A stretch of 64,000 nt of DNA from Xanthomonas fragariae (GCF_017603965.1 NZ_CP071955.1:1488001-1552000); one strand, 5' to 3'. Shown: positions 37,917-47,087, counted from the first letter of the stretch. The notes: generated from the sequence alone by a model not told the origin. A program made the numbers and translations.

Positions 37917-37950
37917 TTTGCGAATCCCCAATCCCAACTCACGATTCCCG
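37917..37950. repeat. Short dispersed repeat in the guaA leader
   Basis: TTTGCGAATCCCCAATCCC and the following AACTCACGATTCCCGG match the inverse of 124-152. The unit sits in the guaB-guaA gap and ends 5 bp before the guaA start, where a Shine-Dalgarno would be expected; no clear one is seen. Confidence 0.45.
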
Positions 37951-37955
37951 GCCCA

Positions 37956-39521
37956 ATGACCAATATCCATAACGACAAGATCCTTATCCTCGATTTCGGC
38001 GCCCAGTACACCCAGCTGATTGCGCGGCGTATCCGTGAGATCGGGGTCTATTGCGAGATCTGGGCGTGGGATCATGAACCGTCGGAGATCTTCGGCTTCG
38101 GTGCCAAGGGCATCATCCTGTCTGGTGGTCCTGAGTCGACCACGTTGCCGGGTGCGCCGTTCGCGCCGCAGGAAATCTTCGACAGTGGCTTGCCGGTGTT
38201 CGGCATCTGCTACGGCATGCAGACGCTTGCCGCGCAGTTGGGTGGTGCAACCGAGGCGGCGAATCAGCGCGAATTCGGTCATGCCGAAGTCGATGTGGTT
38301 GCCGCTGACGCCTTGTTTTCCGGGCTGACCGATCACGCTGGATCGTCGCGTTTGAACGTGTGGATGAGCCACGGCGACCACGTCTCGCAGGTGCCACCTG
38401 GCTTCACCGTCACTGCGGTGACCGACCGGATTCCGGTGGCGGCGATGTCCAACGAGGACAAGCGCTGGTACGGCGTGCAGTTCCACCCGGAAGTGACGCA
38501 CACGCTGCAGGGCCAGACCTTGTTGCGTCGCTTCGTGGTCGATGTCTGCGGCTGCCAGACGCTGTGGACCGCGGCCAACATCATCGACGACCAGATCGCG
38601 CGCGTACGCGCGCAGGTGGGCGATGACGAACTGATTCTGGGCCTGTCCGGTGGCGTCGATTCGTCGGTGGTCGCCGCACTGCTGCACAAGGCGATCGGCG
38701 ACAAGCTGACCTGCGTGTTCGTCGATACCGGCCTGCTGCGCTGGCAGGAAGGCGATCAGGTGATGGCGATGTTTGCCGAGCACATGGGCGTCAAGGTGAT
38801 CCGCGTCAATGCGGCCGACCGCTATTTCGTCAAGCTCGAAGGCGTCAGCGACCCGGAAGCCAAACGCAAGATCATCGGCAATTTGTTCGTGGATATCTTC
38901 GACGAAGAATCCAACAAATTGGCCAATGCCAAATGGTTGGCGCAGGGCACGATCTACCCGGACGTGATCGAGTCGGCCGGCAGTAAGACCGGCAAGGCGC
39001 ACGTGATCAAGAGTCACCACAATGTCGGCGGCCTGCCCGAGCACATGAAGCTGGGGCTGGTCGAGCCGTTGCGCGAATTGTTCAAGGACGAAGTGCGTCG
39101 CCTCGGCGTCGAACTCGGCCTGCCACGCACAATGGTGTATCGCCATCCGTTCCCGGGCCCCGGCCTGGGCGTGCGCATCCTGGGCGAAGTGAAGCGCGAA
39201 TACGCCGAACTGCTAGCCAAGGCCGATGCGATCTTCATCGACGAACTGCGCAAGGCCGATCTGTACGACAAGACCAGCCAGGCGTTTGCGGTCTTCCTGC
39301 CGGTCAAGTCGGTGGGCGTGGTCGGCGATGCACGCGCCTACGAATGGGTGATTGCGCTGCGTGCGGTGGAAACCATCGACTTCATGACCGCGCACTGGGC
39401 GCATTTGCCGTACGACTTCCTCGGTACCGTCTCCAATCGCATCATCAACGAATTGCGCGGCGTCTCGCGCGTGGTCTACGACATCTCCGGCAAGCCGCCT
39501 GCGACGATTGAGTGGGAATGA
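37956..39521 (+). CDS. guaA: GMP synthase (glutamine-hydrolysing)
   Basis: A 521-residue two-domain enzyme converting XMP to GMP. The start ATG 37956 gives [20 protein letters not shown]. The class I glutamine amidotransferase domain has nucleophile Cys85 ([16 protein letters not shown]) and His/Glu in [10 protein letters not shown]. The ATP-pyrophosphatase P-loop is [15 protein letters not shown] near residue 230. The C-terminus is KPPATIEWE, the conserved end of guaA. The 3' end of guaA is a known integration target of genomic islands, and here an integrase relic starts 306 bp downstream. The gene itself is intact. Confidence 0.97.
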   Translation: MTNIHNDKILILDFGAQYTQLIARRIREIGVYCEIWAWDHEPSEIFGFGAKGIILSGGPESTTLPGAPFAPQEIFDSGLPVFGICYGMQTLAAQLGGATEAANQREFGHAEVDVVAADALFSGLTDHAGSSRLNVWMSHGDHVSQVPPGFTVTAVTDRIPVAAMSNEDKRWYGVQFHPEVTHTLQGQTLLRRFVVDVCGCQTLWTAANIIDDQIARVRAQVGDDELILGLSGGVDSSVVAALLHKAIGDKLTCVFVDTGLLRWQEGDQVMAMFAEHMGVKVIRVNAADRYFVKLEGVSDPEAKRKIIGNLFVDIFDEESNKLANAKWLAQGTIYPDVIESAGSKTGKAHVIKSHHNVGGLPEHMKLGLVEPLRELFKDEVRRLGVELGLPRTMVYRHPFPGPGLGVRILGEVKREYAELLAKADAIFIDELRKADLYDKTSQAFAVFLPVKSVGVVGDARAYEWVIALRAVETIDFMTAHWAHLPYDFLGTVSNRIINELRGVSRVVYDISGKPPATIEWE

Positions 39522-39541
39522 TCCGGCGTCTGGCACCGGCT

Positions 39542-39809
39542 GGTATTGAGTAGCACTAGATCACAGCTAAGCCCTTGTCAATGCGAGCTTTTTTATGATT
39601 TTGTCCGGTACCGGCTGGCAATTTTTGGCATCGCCAAGCACCGTTTTTTCATGGCATGATGGATGGTATTGAGTACTTCATATGCGATGAGAAGTCACCG
39701 ATACCATGTAACCACCTTGCGGATTTTCATGGTATCGAAATTGCGTAACATGATGATTTAGTTGTTTTTTATGCAAGGATTGGCCGGTTTCTGGATCATG
39801 GTATTGAGT
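39542..39809 (+). repeat. Three GGTATTGAGT direct repeats before the integrase
   Basis: GGTATTGAGT occurs at 39542-39551, 39665-39674 and 39800-39809, spaced 123 and 135 bp, between guaA and the integrase relic. Smaller related motifs (ATACCATG, CATGGTAT, CGATACCA) occur between and after them. The region is AT-rich compared with its surroundings. Placement suggests integrase arm-type or excisionase sites of an att region, but this is inference. Confidence 0.5.
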
Positions 39810-39827
39810 TGAATCAGGGCGAGAACC

Positions 39828-41029
39828 ATGTTGACCGATACCAAGCTGCGCAACCTCAAGCCGAAGGACAAGCTCTACAAGGCGAATGATCGCGACGGCC
39901 TCTATGTAGCCGTCACGGCCGCCGGAGCGATTTCGTTCCGCTACAACTACTCGATCCACGGTAGGCAGGAGACCATCACCTTCGGTCGCTACGGTGTCGG
40001 CGGCATCACCCTGGCGGAAGCCCGCGACTGGTTGTGCGAGGCAAAAAAGATGATCGCGTCCGGGAAGTCACCGGCCAAGGAAAAGGCGCGGGACAAGGTC
40101 CGCGTCAAGGACGCGGAGACGTTCGGGGCCTGGGCGGAAAAGTAGCTACGTGGCTACCAGATGGCCGATTCCACCCGCGACATGCGCCGCTCAGTCTACG
40201 AACGCGAGCTAAAGCCGAAATTCAGCAATCAGAAACTTGTGGAGATCACCCACGAAGACTTGCGCGCACTGACCGATGCCATCGTGGAGCGCGGAGCACC
40301 GGCGACCGCTGCGCATGCTCGCGAGGTGGTGTTGCAGGTCTTTCGCTGGGCCATTGAGTGCGGCCAGAAGGTGGAGAATCCGGCAGAACTGGTGCGGCCG
40401 ACCACTATCGCCAAGTTCGAGCCGCGCGACCGTGCGCTGACGCCCGACGAGATCGGACTGATGTACCAGTACATGGAGCGCATCGGCACAACGCCATCCA
40501 TCCGAGCAGCCGCCAAATTGCTGCTGCTGACGATAGTGCGCAAGAGCGAGCTGACCAACGCGACATGGAGCGAGATCAGCTTCAGTGAGGCGTTTTGGAC
40601 CATCCCGAAGGAGCGCATGAAGCGACGCAATCCGCACCTTGTTTTCCTGTCACGGCAGGCGCTGGACATCTTCATTGCCCTCAAGACTTTTGCCGGCTGA
40701 TCGGACTACGTGTTGCCGTCGCGATACGACTCCGACTTGCCCATGAGCAGTGCCACGCTTAACCAAGTGCTGACGCTGACGTATCGGCTGGCGCAGAAGG
40801 AAGAGAAGTTACTCGCCAAGTTCGGGCCACATGACTTGCGGCGCACTGCAAGCACGCTGCTACATGAGGCCGGCTAAACACGGACTGGATTGAGAAATGC
40901 CTGGCGCACGAACAGCGAGGCGTCAGGGCCGTCTACAACAAGGCCGAGTACCGCGAGCAGCGGACGGCGATGTTGCAGGACTGGGCGGACATGATTGACG
41001 AATGGACACTGAAGCGGTCGAAGGCGTAA
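39828..41029 (+). pseudogene. Tyrosine-type integrase, inactivated
   Basis: The product resembles P4-like tyrosine integrases: an N-terminal DUF4102-like arm domain (MLTDTKLRNLKPKDKLYKAN, SFRYNYSIHGRQETITFGRYG), then core-binding and catalytic parts (LLLLTIVRKSELTNATWSEI with the first catalytic Arg, FGPHDLRRTASTLLHEAG with the His-x2-Arg pair). The frame is broken by TAG at 40143 (expected Trp), TGA at 40698 (expected Cys) and a frameshift near 40877, after which TDWIEKCLAHEQ and the Tyr-containing end continue to 41029. Length and order are otherwise complete, so the decay is recent. Confidence 0.88.
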
Positions 41030-41244
41030 GCCAGAGGATGAGAGTTCGCTCACCTGCCCGAACGTCGAGGCTTCGCCCCCCTGGAGAAGGACGCAAGCGC
41101 CCCTCTCCCACCGGCACTGCGCCAACCATGGCGCGGCCTGATCAAGGCCCCAGGCGCAGTGCCGGCGTCTCCCTCACCCCCAAAATCAGGTCAGCAGGGA
41201 GTGATATGGCAAGCGTGGCGACGACAAGGCCCTGGCCAGGCCGA
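41030..41244. other. Gap between integrase relic and IS elements, no gene
   Basis: About 215 bp without supported coding sequence. It contains short pyrimidine-rich runs and inverted half-sites such as GGCACTGCGCC...GGCGCAGTGCC (41121-41156). No transposon end was recognised beyond the IS3 terminal repeat that starts at 41245. Confidence 0.35.
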
Positions 41245-41297
41245 GGGTGAACCGCCCCGGGAAGTTGGGAGGCTCCAACTCTTGAGAAGATGGGGCG

Positions 41298-41618
41298 ATG
41301 AGCAAGACGAAGTATTCACCAGAAGTACGAGAGCGTGCGGTTCGGCTGGTGCGGGAGCACCAAGGGGAGTACGGCTCGCAGTGGGCGGCGATCGAGTCGA
41401 TTGCCGGGAAGATCGGCTGTTCGGCGCAGACGCTGTGCAATTGGGTGCGGCAGGCCGAACGTGATGCTGGCGAGCGTTCGGGTTTGAGCACGGACGAGCG
41501 TGCGCAGTTGAAGACACTGCTGCGGGAGAACCGCGAGCTGCGGCAGGCCAACGAGATCCTGCGCAAGGCCAGCGCATATTTCGCCCAGGCGGAGCTCGAC
41601 CGCCGCTTCAAGCCCTGA
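41298..41618 (+). CDS. IS3-family OrfA (element A)
   Basis: A 106-residue protein with an N-terminal helix-turn-helix ([39 protein letters not shown]) and a C-terminal leucine-zipper-like helix ([27 protein letters not shown]). OrfA binds the IS ends and is extended by programmed -1 frameshifting into OrfB. Intact. Confidence 0.9.
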   Translation: MSKTKYSPEVRERAVRLVREHQGEYGSQWAAIESIAGKIGCSAQTLCNWVRQAERDAGERSGLSTDERAQLKTLLRENRELRQANEILRKASAYFAQAELDRRFKP

Positions 41619-41626
41619 CCACGTTC

Positions 41627-42511
41627 GTGACCGAACATCGCGATGTCCACGGGGTCGAGCCGATCTGCCAGGTGCTGCAGGTTGCCCCGTCGAGGTATTA
41701 CCGCCACGCGGGGCGGGAAGCGGACGCGAACTTGCGCCCGAACCGCTGGTGGAAGGACCAGGCGCTGCGCCCGCAGATCCGGCGGGTATGGGAGCAGAAC
41801 CGACAGGTGTACGGCGTGCGCAAGGTCTGGCGGCAGCTCAAGCGCGAGGGCTATCAAGTGGCCCGCTGCACGGTGGAGCGGCTGATGGGCGAGCTGGGCC
41901 TGCACGGGGTGGTGCGCGGAAAGGTGGTCAAGACCACGATCAGCGACAAGCGGCCGTGCCCGCTGGACAAGGTGAACCGGCAGTTCCATGCGCCGTCGCC
42001 AAACCGACTGTGGGTCAGCGACTTCACCTACGTCTCGACCTGGGCCGGGTTCGTGTACGTGGCTTTCGTGATCGACGTGTACGCACGGCGGATCGTGGGC
42101 TGGAAGGTGTCGCAGACGGCGCACACGGACTTCGTGCTGGACGCACTGGAGCAAGCGTTGCATGCGCGGCGGCCCACCGAAGGCGGCCTGATCCACCACT
42201 GCGACCGCGGCGTGCAGTATGTGTCGATCCGCTACACCGAGCGGCTGGCCGACGCCGGGATCGAGCCGTCGGTGGGCAGCGTGGGCGATAGCTACGACAA
42301 CGCGCTGGCCGAGACGATCAACGGGTTGTACAAGGCTGAGGTGATCCACCGGCGCTCATGGCGCAATCGCCAGGACGTCGAACTGGCCACCCTGGATTGG
42401 GTGGACTGGTACAACCACAAGCGATTGCTGGGGTCGATCGGGAACATTCCGCCAGCAGAAGCCGAAGAGGCTGACTATCGACAACAGGCCGGTTACGTCA
42501 AAGCGGCGTGA
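41627..42511 (+). CDS. IS3-family OrfB transposase (element A)
   Basis: An open frame of 294 residues with the retroviral-integrase DDE domain. An HTH_21-like N-terminal part ([20 protein letters not shown]) precedes the catalytic core: the first Asp in [16 protein letters not shown], the second in [12 protein letters not shown] and Glu in [19 protein letters not shown]. The frame is open upstream of GTG 41627 into orfA in the -1 register, so the real product is probably an OrfAB fusion. Intact, hence possibly active. Confidence 0.9.
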   Translation: MTEHRDVHGVEPICQVLQVAPSRYYRHAGREADANLRPNRWWKDQALRPQIRRVWEQNRQVYGVRKVWRQLKREGYQVARCTVERLMGELGLHGVVRGKVVKTTISDKRPCPLDKVNRQFHAPSPNRLWVSDFTYVSTWAGFVYVAFVIDVYARRIVGWKVSQTAHTDFVLDALEQALHARRPTEGGLIHHCDRGVQYVSIRYTERLADAGIEPSVGSVGDSYDNALAETINGLYKAEVIHRRSWRNRQDVELATLDWVDWYNHKRLLGSIGNIPPAEAEEADYRQQAGYVKAA

Positions 42512-42553
42512 CTCAAACCAAACGGCCTCTCAACTTCCCGGGGCGGTTCACCC

Positions 42554-43733
42554 TGAGTAGCGGTCGGGTTTAGAGTCCGGGGTTGATGATATCGGTGTTG
42601 GCCAGATGTTGGGCATAAGCAGCTGGTGTCATGCCGCCGATCGCCTTCTTGGGTCGGTCCTCGTTGTATTCGCGTCGCCAGCATTCGATCTCGGTGCGCG
42701 CGTGCAGCAGTGTTGGGAACCAGTGCTCGTTGAGGCATTCGTCGCGTAGTCGGCCGTTGAACGATTCGACATAGGCGTTTTGATTTGGCTTGCCGGGTTG
42801 GATTAGCCGTAGTTGCACACCACGGGCATGTGCCCAGGCGACCATTGCCTTGCCGCAAAACTCCTTGCCGTTATCGGTGCGGATCACCTGCGGCAAACCG
42901 CGACTGTGCGCGAGCCGATCCAGCACGCGCGTCGCGCCATGGCCCGAGATTGCGCGCTCCACCTCGATGGCGACCGCTTCGTGCGTGGCGTCGTCCACGA
43001 TCACCAGACACTTGATCACCCGGCCTTCGGCGGTGCGGTCGAACACGAAGTCCATCGACCACACCTGGTTGGCCTGGCCTGCGCTGGCCGCAGCAGCGGT
43101 TGACGCTCGCCCACCGCTACTTTTTTGCGCTTGCGGCGCCGGACCTGCAGCTGCTGCTCGCGGTACAACCGCTCCACCCGCTTGTAGTTCACGATGCGCC
43201 CTTCCTGTCGCAGTTTGAGATAGATCATGCCCACGCCATAACGGCGATGGCGATGCGCCAACGCCAGGATGCGCTCGCGTAATTCGACATTGCGGTCTTC
43301 GCGCGGGCAATAGCGCAGCGCACTGGCGCTCATGCCGATCGCCGCCAAGGCGCGGCGCTCGCTGGCGCCACACCCAATCCACTCGCGCAGCGCACCAGCG
43401 CACGACGCGCCGGTGCGCTCACCACTTTTTCGCAGCGCATCCTTGATCAGGTCGTTCTCGAATAGCTGCTCGGCCAGCAACTTCTTCAGCCGGCTGTTCT
43501 CGGCTTCCAGATCCTTGAGCCGTTTGGCATCGGGCACGCTCATCCCGCCGAACTTGCTGCGCCACAGGTAGTAGGAGGCCTCGCTGAAGCCATGGCGCCG
43601 GCACAGGTCCTTGATCGCCACGCCCGCTTCGGCTTCGCGCAGAAAGCCGATGACCTGCTCGTCGGTAAAACGCTTCTTCACGTCCAATCTCCTTGGGGGT
43701 AGGGAATTGGACTCCAAACTGGGGGGCTACTCA
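42554..43733 (-). mobile_element. IS3-family element B (IS407-type), defective
   Basis: Ends are TGAGTAGCGGTCGGGTTTAG at 42554 and the complement of TGAGTAGCCCCCCAGTTTGG at 43733, sharing TGAGTAGC and the GTTT-GAGTCC block. The element is 1180 bp and abuts element A on the left. On its right its terminal repeat provides the stop codon of element C's orfB, so B seems to have inserted at the very end of C. Confidence 0.8.
42570..43681 (-). pseudogene. IS3-family transposase of element B, frameshifted
   Basis: OrfA starts at GTG 43681 (KKRFTDEQVIGFLREAEAGVAI, then ENSRLKKLLAEQLFENDLIKDALRK). The OrfB N-terminal part ([22 protein letters not shown]) continues in the same frame. A tandem 5-bp duplication (GGCCT twice, 43071-43080) then throws the frame. 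The DDE core ([45 protein letters not shown]) continues in another frame to 42570. Removing one GGCCT restores the expected joint [14 protein letters not shown]. The lesion should inactivate the transposase. Confidence 0.85.
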
Positions 43734-44605
43734 AAATCGGGGGGACGTCGGCGCCGCTCGAACTCTACAGGCGACAGGTCGCCAGTTGAACCATGACGGC
43801 GTTTTGGGTTGTAGAACATTTCGATGTAGTCGAACACCTCGGTGCGTGCGGCCTCTTTGGTGGAATAGATCCGCCGCCTGATCCGCTCGCGTTTGAGCAG
43901 GCCGAAGAAGCTCTCCACGGGTGCATTGTCGTGGCAGTTGCCACGCCGACTCATGCTGCACACCAAGCCATGGGACGCCAGGAAACTCTGCCAGTCATCG
44001 CTGGTGTAGACCGACCCTTGGTCCGAATGAACCAGGCAACCAGCGTTGGGTTTGCGCCGCCAGACCGCAGACAACAAGGCCTGCACGACCAACTCGGTAT
44101 CGGCCCGATCGCGCATTGCCCAGCCGACGACCTGCCTGGAAAACAGATCGATCACAACAGCCAGATACATCCAGCCTTCCTGCGTGCGGATGAAGGTGAA
44201 ATCGCTCGCCCAGGCCGTGTCCGGCTTCGTCACGTCGAACTGTCGGTCCAGCAGGTTGGCCGCTGCCTTGCACTGCATTCCTCCATGGAAGCGCGGTTTG
44301 CGACCATAGCCCACCTGGGCACGCAGTCCCTCGGTGCGCATCAGCCGATACACCCGATGGCGACTGCAACGTTCCCCCAGATCGCGCAGATCCTGGGCGA
44401 TCTTGCGATGCCCATAGACGCTGCCGCTGGCCAGCCAGTGGTGCTTGATCAGTCCCAGCAAGCGCTCATCTTCCTTGGCGCGCTCACTGTCGGGCGAGCG
44501 TAACCAGGCGTCATAACCCGCCCGGTTGACGCGCAACACCCGACACATCGCGCACAGCCTGAATTCGCTGCGATGGGCCTGCATGAACGCGTACTTTGCC
44601 TTCAC
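43727..44605 (-). CDS. IS3-family OrfB transposase (element C)
   Basis: A 292-residue DDE transposase. N-terminal HTH_21 (FRLCAMCRVLRVNRAGYDAWL, GSVYGHRKIAQDL) is followed by the core: Asp in DTAWASDFTFIRTQEGWMYL, Asp in CLVHSDQGSVYTS and Glu in HDNAPVESFFGLLKRERIRR. The GTG start overlaps the orfA stop, typical of -1 frameshift IS3 elements. The last residues (RRRRPPDFE and the stop) run into element B's terminal repeat, so the natural C-terminus has been slightly altered; catalytic residues are all present. Confidence 0.9.
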   Translation of the reverse strand: MKAKYAFMQAHRSEFRLCAMCRVLRVNRAGYDAWLRSPDSERAKEDERLLGLIKHHWLASGSVYGHRKIAQDLRDLGERCSRHRVYRLMRTEGLRAQVGYGRKPRFHGGMQCKAAANLLDRQFDVTKPDTAWASDFTFIRTQEGWMYLAVVIDLFSRQVVGWAMRDRADTELVVQALLSAVWRRKPNAGCLVHSDQGSVYTSDDWQSFLASHGLVCSMSRRGNCHDNAPVESFFGLLKRERIRRRIYSTKEAARTEVFDYIEMFYNPKRRHGSTGDLSPVEFERRRRPPDFE

Positions 44606-44874
44606 CCCTTGGCAAAGTACGCGGCGGCCTTTTTTAGGATGTCGCGCTCCTCGGTCACTCGACGCAACTCTGCCTTCAGACGCCGAACCTCGGCGCTCTG
44701 GTCCACCTCGGCGCGCTGCATCACGCCAGGCTTGCCGAACGCACGCAGCCAGGCGTACAGGCTATGTGTGGTGACACCCAGCCGCTCTGCGACTTCTGCC
44801 ACCTTGAACCCACGATCGGTCACTTGTCGGACCGCTTCGATCTTGAACTCATCCGTATACCGCTTGCTGCTCAT
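44602..44874 (-). CDS. IS3-family OrfA (element C)
   Basis: From ATG 44874 (MSSKRYTDEFKIEAVRQVTD) the product has 90 residues, with helix-turn-helix (VAEVAERLGVTTHSLYAWLRAFG) and a coiled-coil tail (AEVRRLKAELRRVTEERDILKKAAAYFAKG). Overlap with the orfB start is 4 bp. An upstream in-frame start at 44895 is less likely. Confidence 0.9.
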   Translation of the reverse strand: MSSKRYTDEFKIEAVRQVTDRGFKVAEVAERLGVTTHSLYAWLRAFGKPGVMQRAEVDQSAEVRRLKAELRRVTEERDILKKAAAYFAKG

Positions 44875-44944
44875 GGACACCTCCGAATCTGCCATTTTCC
44901 ATGGCCTTGAGATGTCTACGGAACCCTGGGCGTATCATTACCCT

Positions 44945-45496
44945 CCCGCGCCTTCAGGACAGTCGCGTGGCGGGAAGGCAGCAACGCACCGTTGTCGGGA
45001 CGTTTCGCCGCCGTACGCGTACGTGCAGCACAAGGTGATCGCTTGCGTCAGGAGGAATGGCTGTTGATCGAATGGCCCAAAGGCCAAGACAGGCCGACCC
45101 GATACTTTCTGTCCAACCTGCCGGCAAACACGCCGCGCAAGGATCTGGTAAGGACGGTCAAGGCGCGCTGGCGGATTGAACGCGATTATCAGGATCTGAA
45201 ACAGGAATTTGGCCTGGATCACTACCAAGGCCGTGGCTGGCGGGGCTTCCATCATCACGCGAGGTTATGCATCGCTGCCTATGGGTACCTGGTTGCTGAA
45301 CGCTTGCGCGGGGCGCATCAAAAAAAACCCTCGGAATGCGCGGAATCTCCCTTACCCGAGAATTACCGACCGCGCGGCAAGGCAATCGCGCGCCCAGCGC
45401 CACGCGAGCGACTCGATCGCGACGCTGCGCTGGACAATCGCCATGGACATCGCAGCGGCACTATTTGACGGGATGCCTCCGCATCTGCAGATTTAA
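44945..45496 (+). pseudogene. IS701-family transposase, 3' fragment
   Basis: Translation begins within a transposase (AFRTVAWREGSNAPLSGRFA, then EEWLLIEWPKGQ, TVKARWRIERDYQDLKQEFG, LDHYQGRGWRGFHHH). A frameshift near 45310-45320, in a run of eight A's, separates the C-terminal LCIAAYGYLVAERLRG and SDSIATLRWTIAMDIAAALF parts. The 5' half is missing, apparently cut off by IS element C. Confidence 0.8.
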
Positions 45497-45534
45497 TGAC
45501 ACAGTAGGATTAGGGGCGTTAACCACATATAATG

Positions 45535-45548
45535 TCTGACGCGTCAGA
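45535..45548. repeat. Perfect 14-bp palindrome TCTGACGCGTCAGA
   Basis: A perfect palindrome between the IS701 relic and the convergent gene ending at 45552, preceded by an AT-rich CACATATAAT. It may be a remnant end or operator; no assignment is possible. Confidence 0.4.
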
Positions 45549-45551
45549 GGA

Positions 45552-46046
45552 CTAGGCTTGTTCTTGTTGCTCCTGCACCCAGTTTAGGACCGCATGCATT
45601 TCTTCTTGATCGTAATAGGACGGCGCGGAGCGCGGCTCAAATACCCCGTTAGCAATCGCGGCCTCAAAGTGATGGCGGGCGGCTTCGTAGTTCGGCACAT
45701 GCAAACGTTTGATTAGCTCCAGAACCTCGCTCTCTTCTGAGAAGCGCTTATCATCTAGAAACGACAGAAACGTAATCAGGCCATTGGAACCTACAAAACT
45801 GGACAGCGGAAGGTCGGCAACGGTATATCGCTTGGCGGCAAACCACTGGTCCTCATCGTGATAGCACGCGTTCTTCCTGTCTGCGTTTGGGGATGCGTGC
45901 CGATGATGAACAAGGCGAAGATGGTGCGCACTCCGCTGAATGTTATCGGGTCCGTTTCGTCCATTTAGCCACTCTACCCAGCCGTCATCAACGCTGAGAA
46001 TCGGCTTGCCGCACTGGTCACATGTCCACGGTGGATTGACTTCCAT
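45552..46046 (-). CDS. Unknown protein with a zinc-finger-like N-terminus
   Basis: A 164-residue protein starting MEVNPPWTCDQCGKPILSVD. The CDQC pair followed by His-rich RSAHHLRLVHHRHASP and CYHDEDQW could bind one zinc ion. The rest is acidic and helical (LITFLSFLDDKRFSEESEVLELIKRLHVPNYEAARHHFEAAI). I do not recognise the family. Codon use and GC are lower than in core genes, as expected for cargo of the island. It is transcribed towards the IS701 relic, alone. Confidence 0.7.
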   Translation of the reverse strand: MEVNPPWTCDQCGKPILSVDDGWVEWLNGRNGPDNIQRSAHHLRLVHHRHASPNADRKNACYHDEDQWFAAKRYTVADLPLSSFVGSNGLITFLSFLDDKRFSEESEVLELIKRLHVPNYEAARHHFEAAIANGVFEPRSAPSYYDQEEMHAVLNWVQEQQEQA

Positions 46047-46615
46047 ACTGCATCCTTGTCGTTAGTTGAGCGTCTACTTGTATTGTGTTGTATCGTAGTC
46101 GAAGGCCCGCGGCAAGTGGCGTCTGCGGCGTACGCACGCGCGTGGAAGCGCATGCCGCTTATGCAATTCCACACTTCTCCCTACATGAGTGGCAGCCAAC
46201 CATGCCTTAAAAACGAAGCGCCCCCCAAGTGTCAATGGATCAGTGTTTTATGTTGTAGCGCGCTAAAACATACAACAAGCGCCATTCGCGGCCTGGTCGC
46301 GAACGTTGGACCCGTCTTTGGCGGTGCTTCAGGATAGTCATCCCAGGCAAGGCTTGCGTCTAACGCCGCTTTCGACGATGGCAGCCGAACGGTTCATTGA
46401 CACTTTAGGGGCTACCTCGCCGCCGATTATCTATGGACCAACTCCCTTCTTGGCGTTCAACTTGTCGGTGATGCTGAATGGCTGCCGTCGCTGTCTTGGG
46501 GCACGCTAGTGGCACCAGCTTCATGTCAACCATTTCGGCCAATTATTGGAATGTTGCGCAGGCCGGCACTTCGTAAGCTTCGCAGTAGTTCAGTTGATAA
46601 CGGAGGTTTACGGAC
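46047..46615. other. AT-richer non-coding stretch of the island
   Basis: 569 bp between two divergent island genes with no supported frame. It holds the operator-like palindrome at 46251-46270 and, at its end, the ribosome-binding site GGAGG (46602-46606) of the traK-like gene. Promoters of both genes presumably lie here. Confidence 0.4.
46251..46270. promoter_or_regulatory. Operator-like palindrome with TAGCGCGCTA core
   Basis: TGTTGTAGCGCGCTAAAACA is a 20-bp palindrome with one mismatched pair. Its TAGC...GCTA core recalls the IncP KorA (GTTTAGCTAAAC) and KorB (TTTAGCSGCTAAA) operators, but the spacing differs by one base or more. It lies 345 bp before the traK-like gene. Confidence 0.4.
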
Positions 46616-46897
46616 ATGGCGACGACAGACAGCAGCTACCCTGCCGAGTTGGCCGCACGGCTCGCTCTTGAGCAGCAGACCTCGCAGATCAAGCGCCGGG
46701 ACTACCTGGCCGCTTTCATGGCGGCGCGCTCAGACGTTAAGAAAGCGATGGAGGCCGGCTACACGCTCAAGATCATCTGGGAGCACATGCGCGATATCGG
46801 GCGCATCCCTTTTCGATATGAGACGTTCCTGAAATACGTTCGCCAGCACATCACCAATGCGCCGCCTGGGTCCATGAGTCACGGCAGCGCGAAGTAA
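46616..46897 (+). CDS. TraK-like oriT-binding protein
   Basis: A 93-residue basic protein with GGAGG 9 bp before ATG. The segment KRRDYLAAFMAARSDVKKAM, then EAGYTLKIIWEHMRDIGRIP and FRYETFLKYVRQHI, closely follows the N-terminal half of TraK from IncP plasmids as I know it (AVAFLAVRADVEAAL, ALVTIWEHMRETG, YETF). TraK binds and bends DNA beside the IncP nic site in the relaxosome. The product lacks the basic Pro/Ala-rich C-terminal tail of RP4 TraK (134 residues). It reads towards the oriT 190 bp downstream, whereas RP4 traK reads away from it. Family call from memory; moderately sure. Confidence 0.7.
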   Translation: MATTDSSYPAELAARLALEQQTSQIKRRDYLAAFMAARSDVKKAMEAGYTLKIIWEHMRDIGRIPFRYETFLKYVRQHITNAPPGSMSHGSAK

Positions 46898-47087
46898 GGA
46901 AAGCCCCGTGTTCAATCGCTGCAAGTGCGTGGCTGAAACACTGCTATCGGTTGTTGGATCGCTGCAAACGGGCGGAAATGGGGCGTTTTTGTCGATCCTC
47001 GCGCTGCTGGTGCGCTGTTGCGAAACAACGGTGCGCTTACAGCGCGAAATTCGATGAGTCATACGAGGCAAAAACAACTCCGTAAGT

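Larger units (their letters stand above)
41245..42553 (+). mobile_element. IS3-family element A (complete)
   Basis: It is bounded by inverted repeats GGGTGAACCGCCCCGGGAAG (41245 onward) and its complement ending at 42553, with one mismatch in about 29 bp. It contains orfA and orfB in the relative -1 frames usual for IS3 elements. No target duplication is visible because its right side directly abuts element B. Confidence 0.88.
43727..44936 (-). mobile_element. IS3-family element C (IS51-type), ends uncertain
   Basis: Two overlapping genes (orfA 44602-44874 and orfB 43727-44605) form a complete IS3-type coding unit. The left end is fused to element B. The right end lies between the orfA start and the IS701 relic that begins near 44945, but no clean terminal repeats were recognised, so 44936 is an estimate. 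Confidence 0.7.

Noticed and set aside
39522..39827. tRNA gene as integrase attachment site
   Set aside because: No cloverleaf or T-loop sequence (GGTTCRAATCC type) is seen; the guaA 3' end is the more likely target.
46251..46270. Firm call of a KorB operator
   Set aside because: The KorB consensus has a single base between the TAGC and GCTA arms; here there are two, so only a resemblance is reported.
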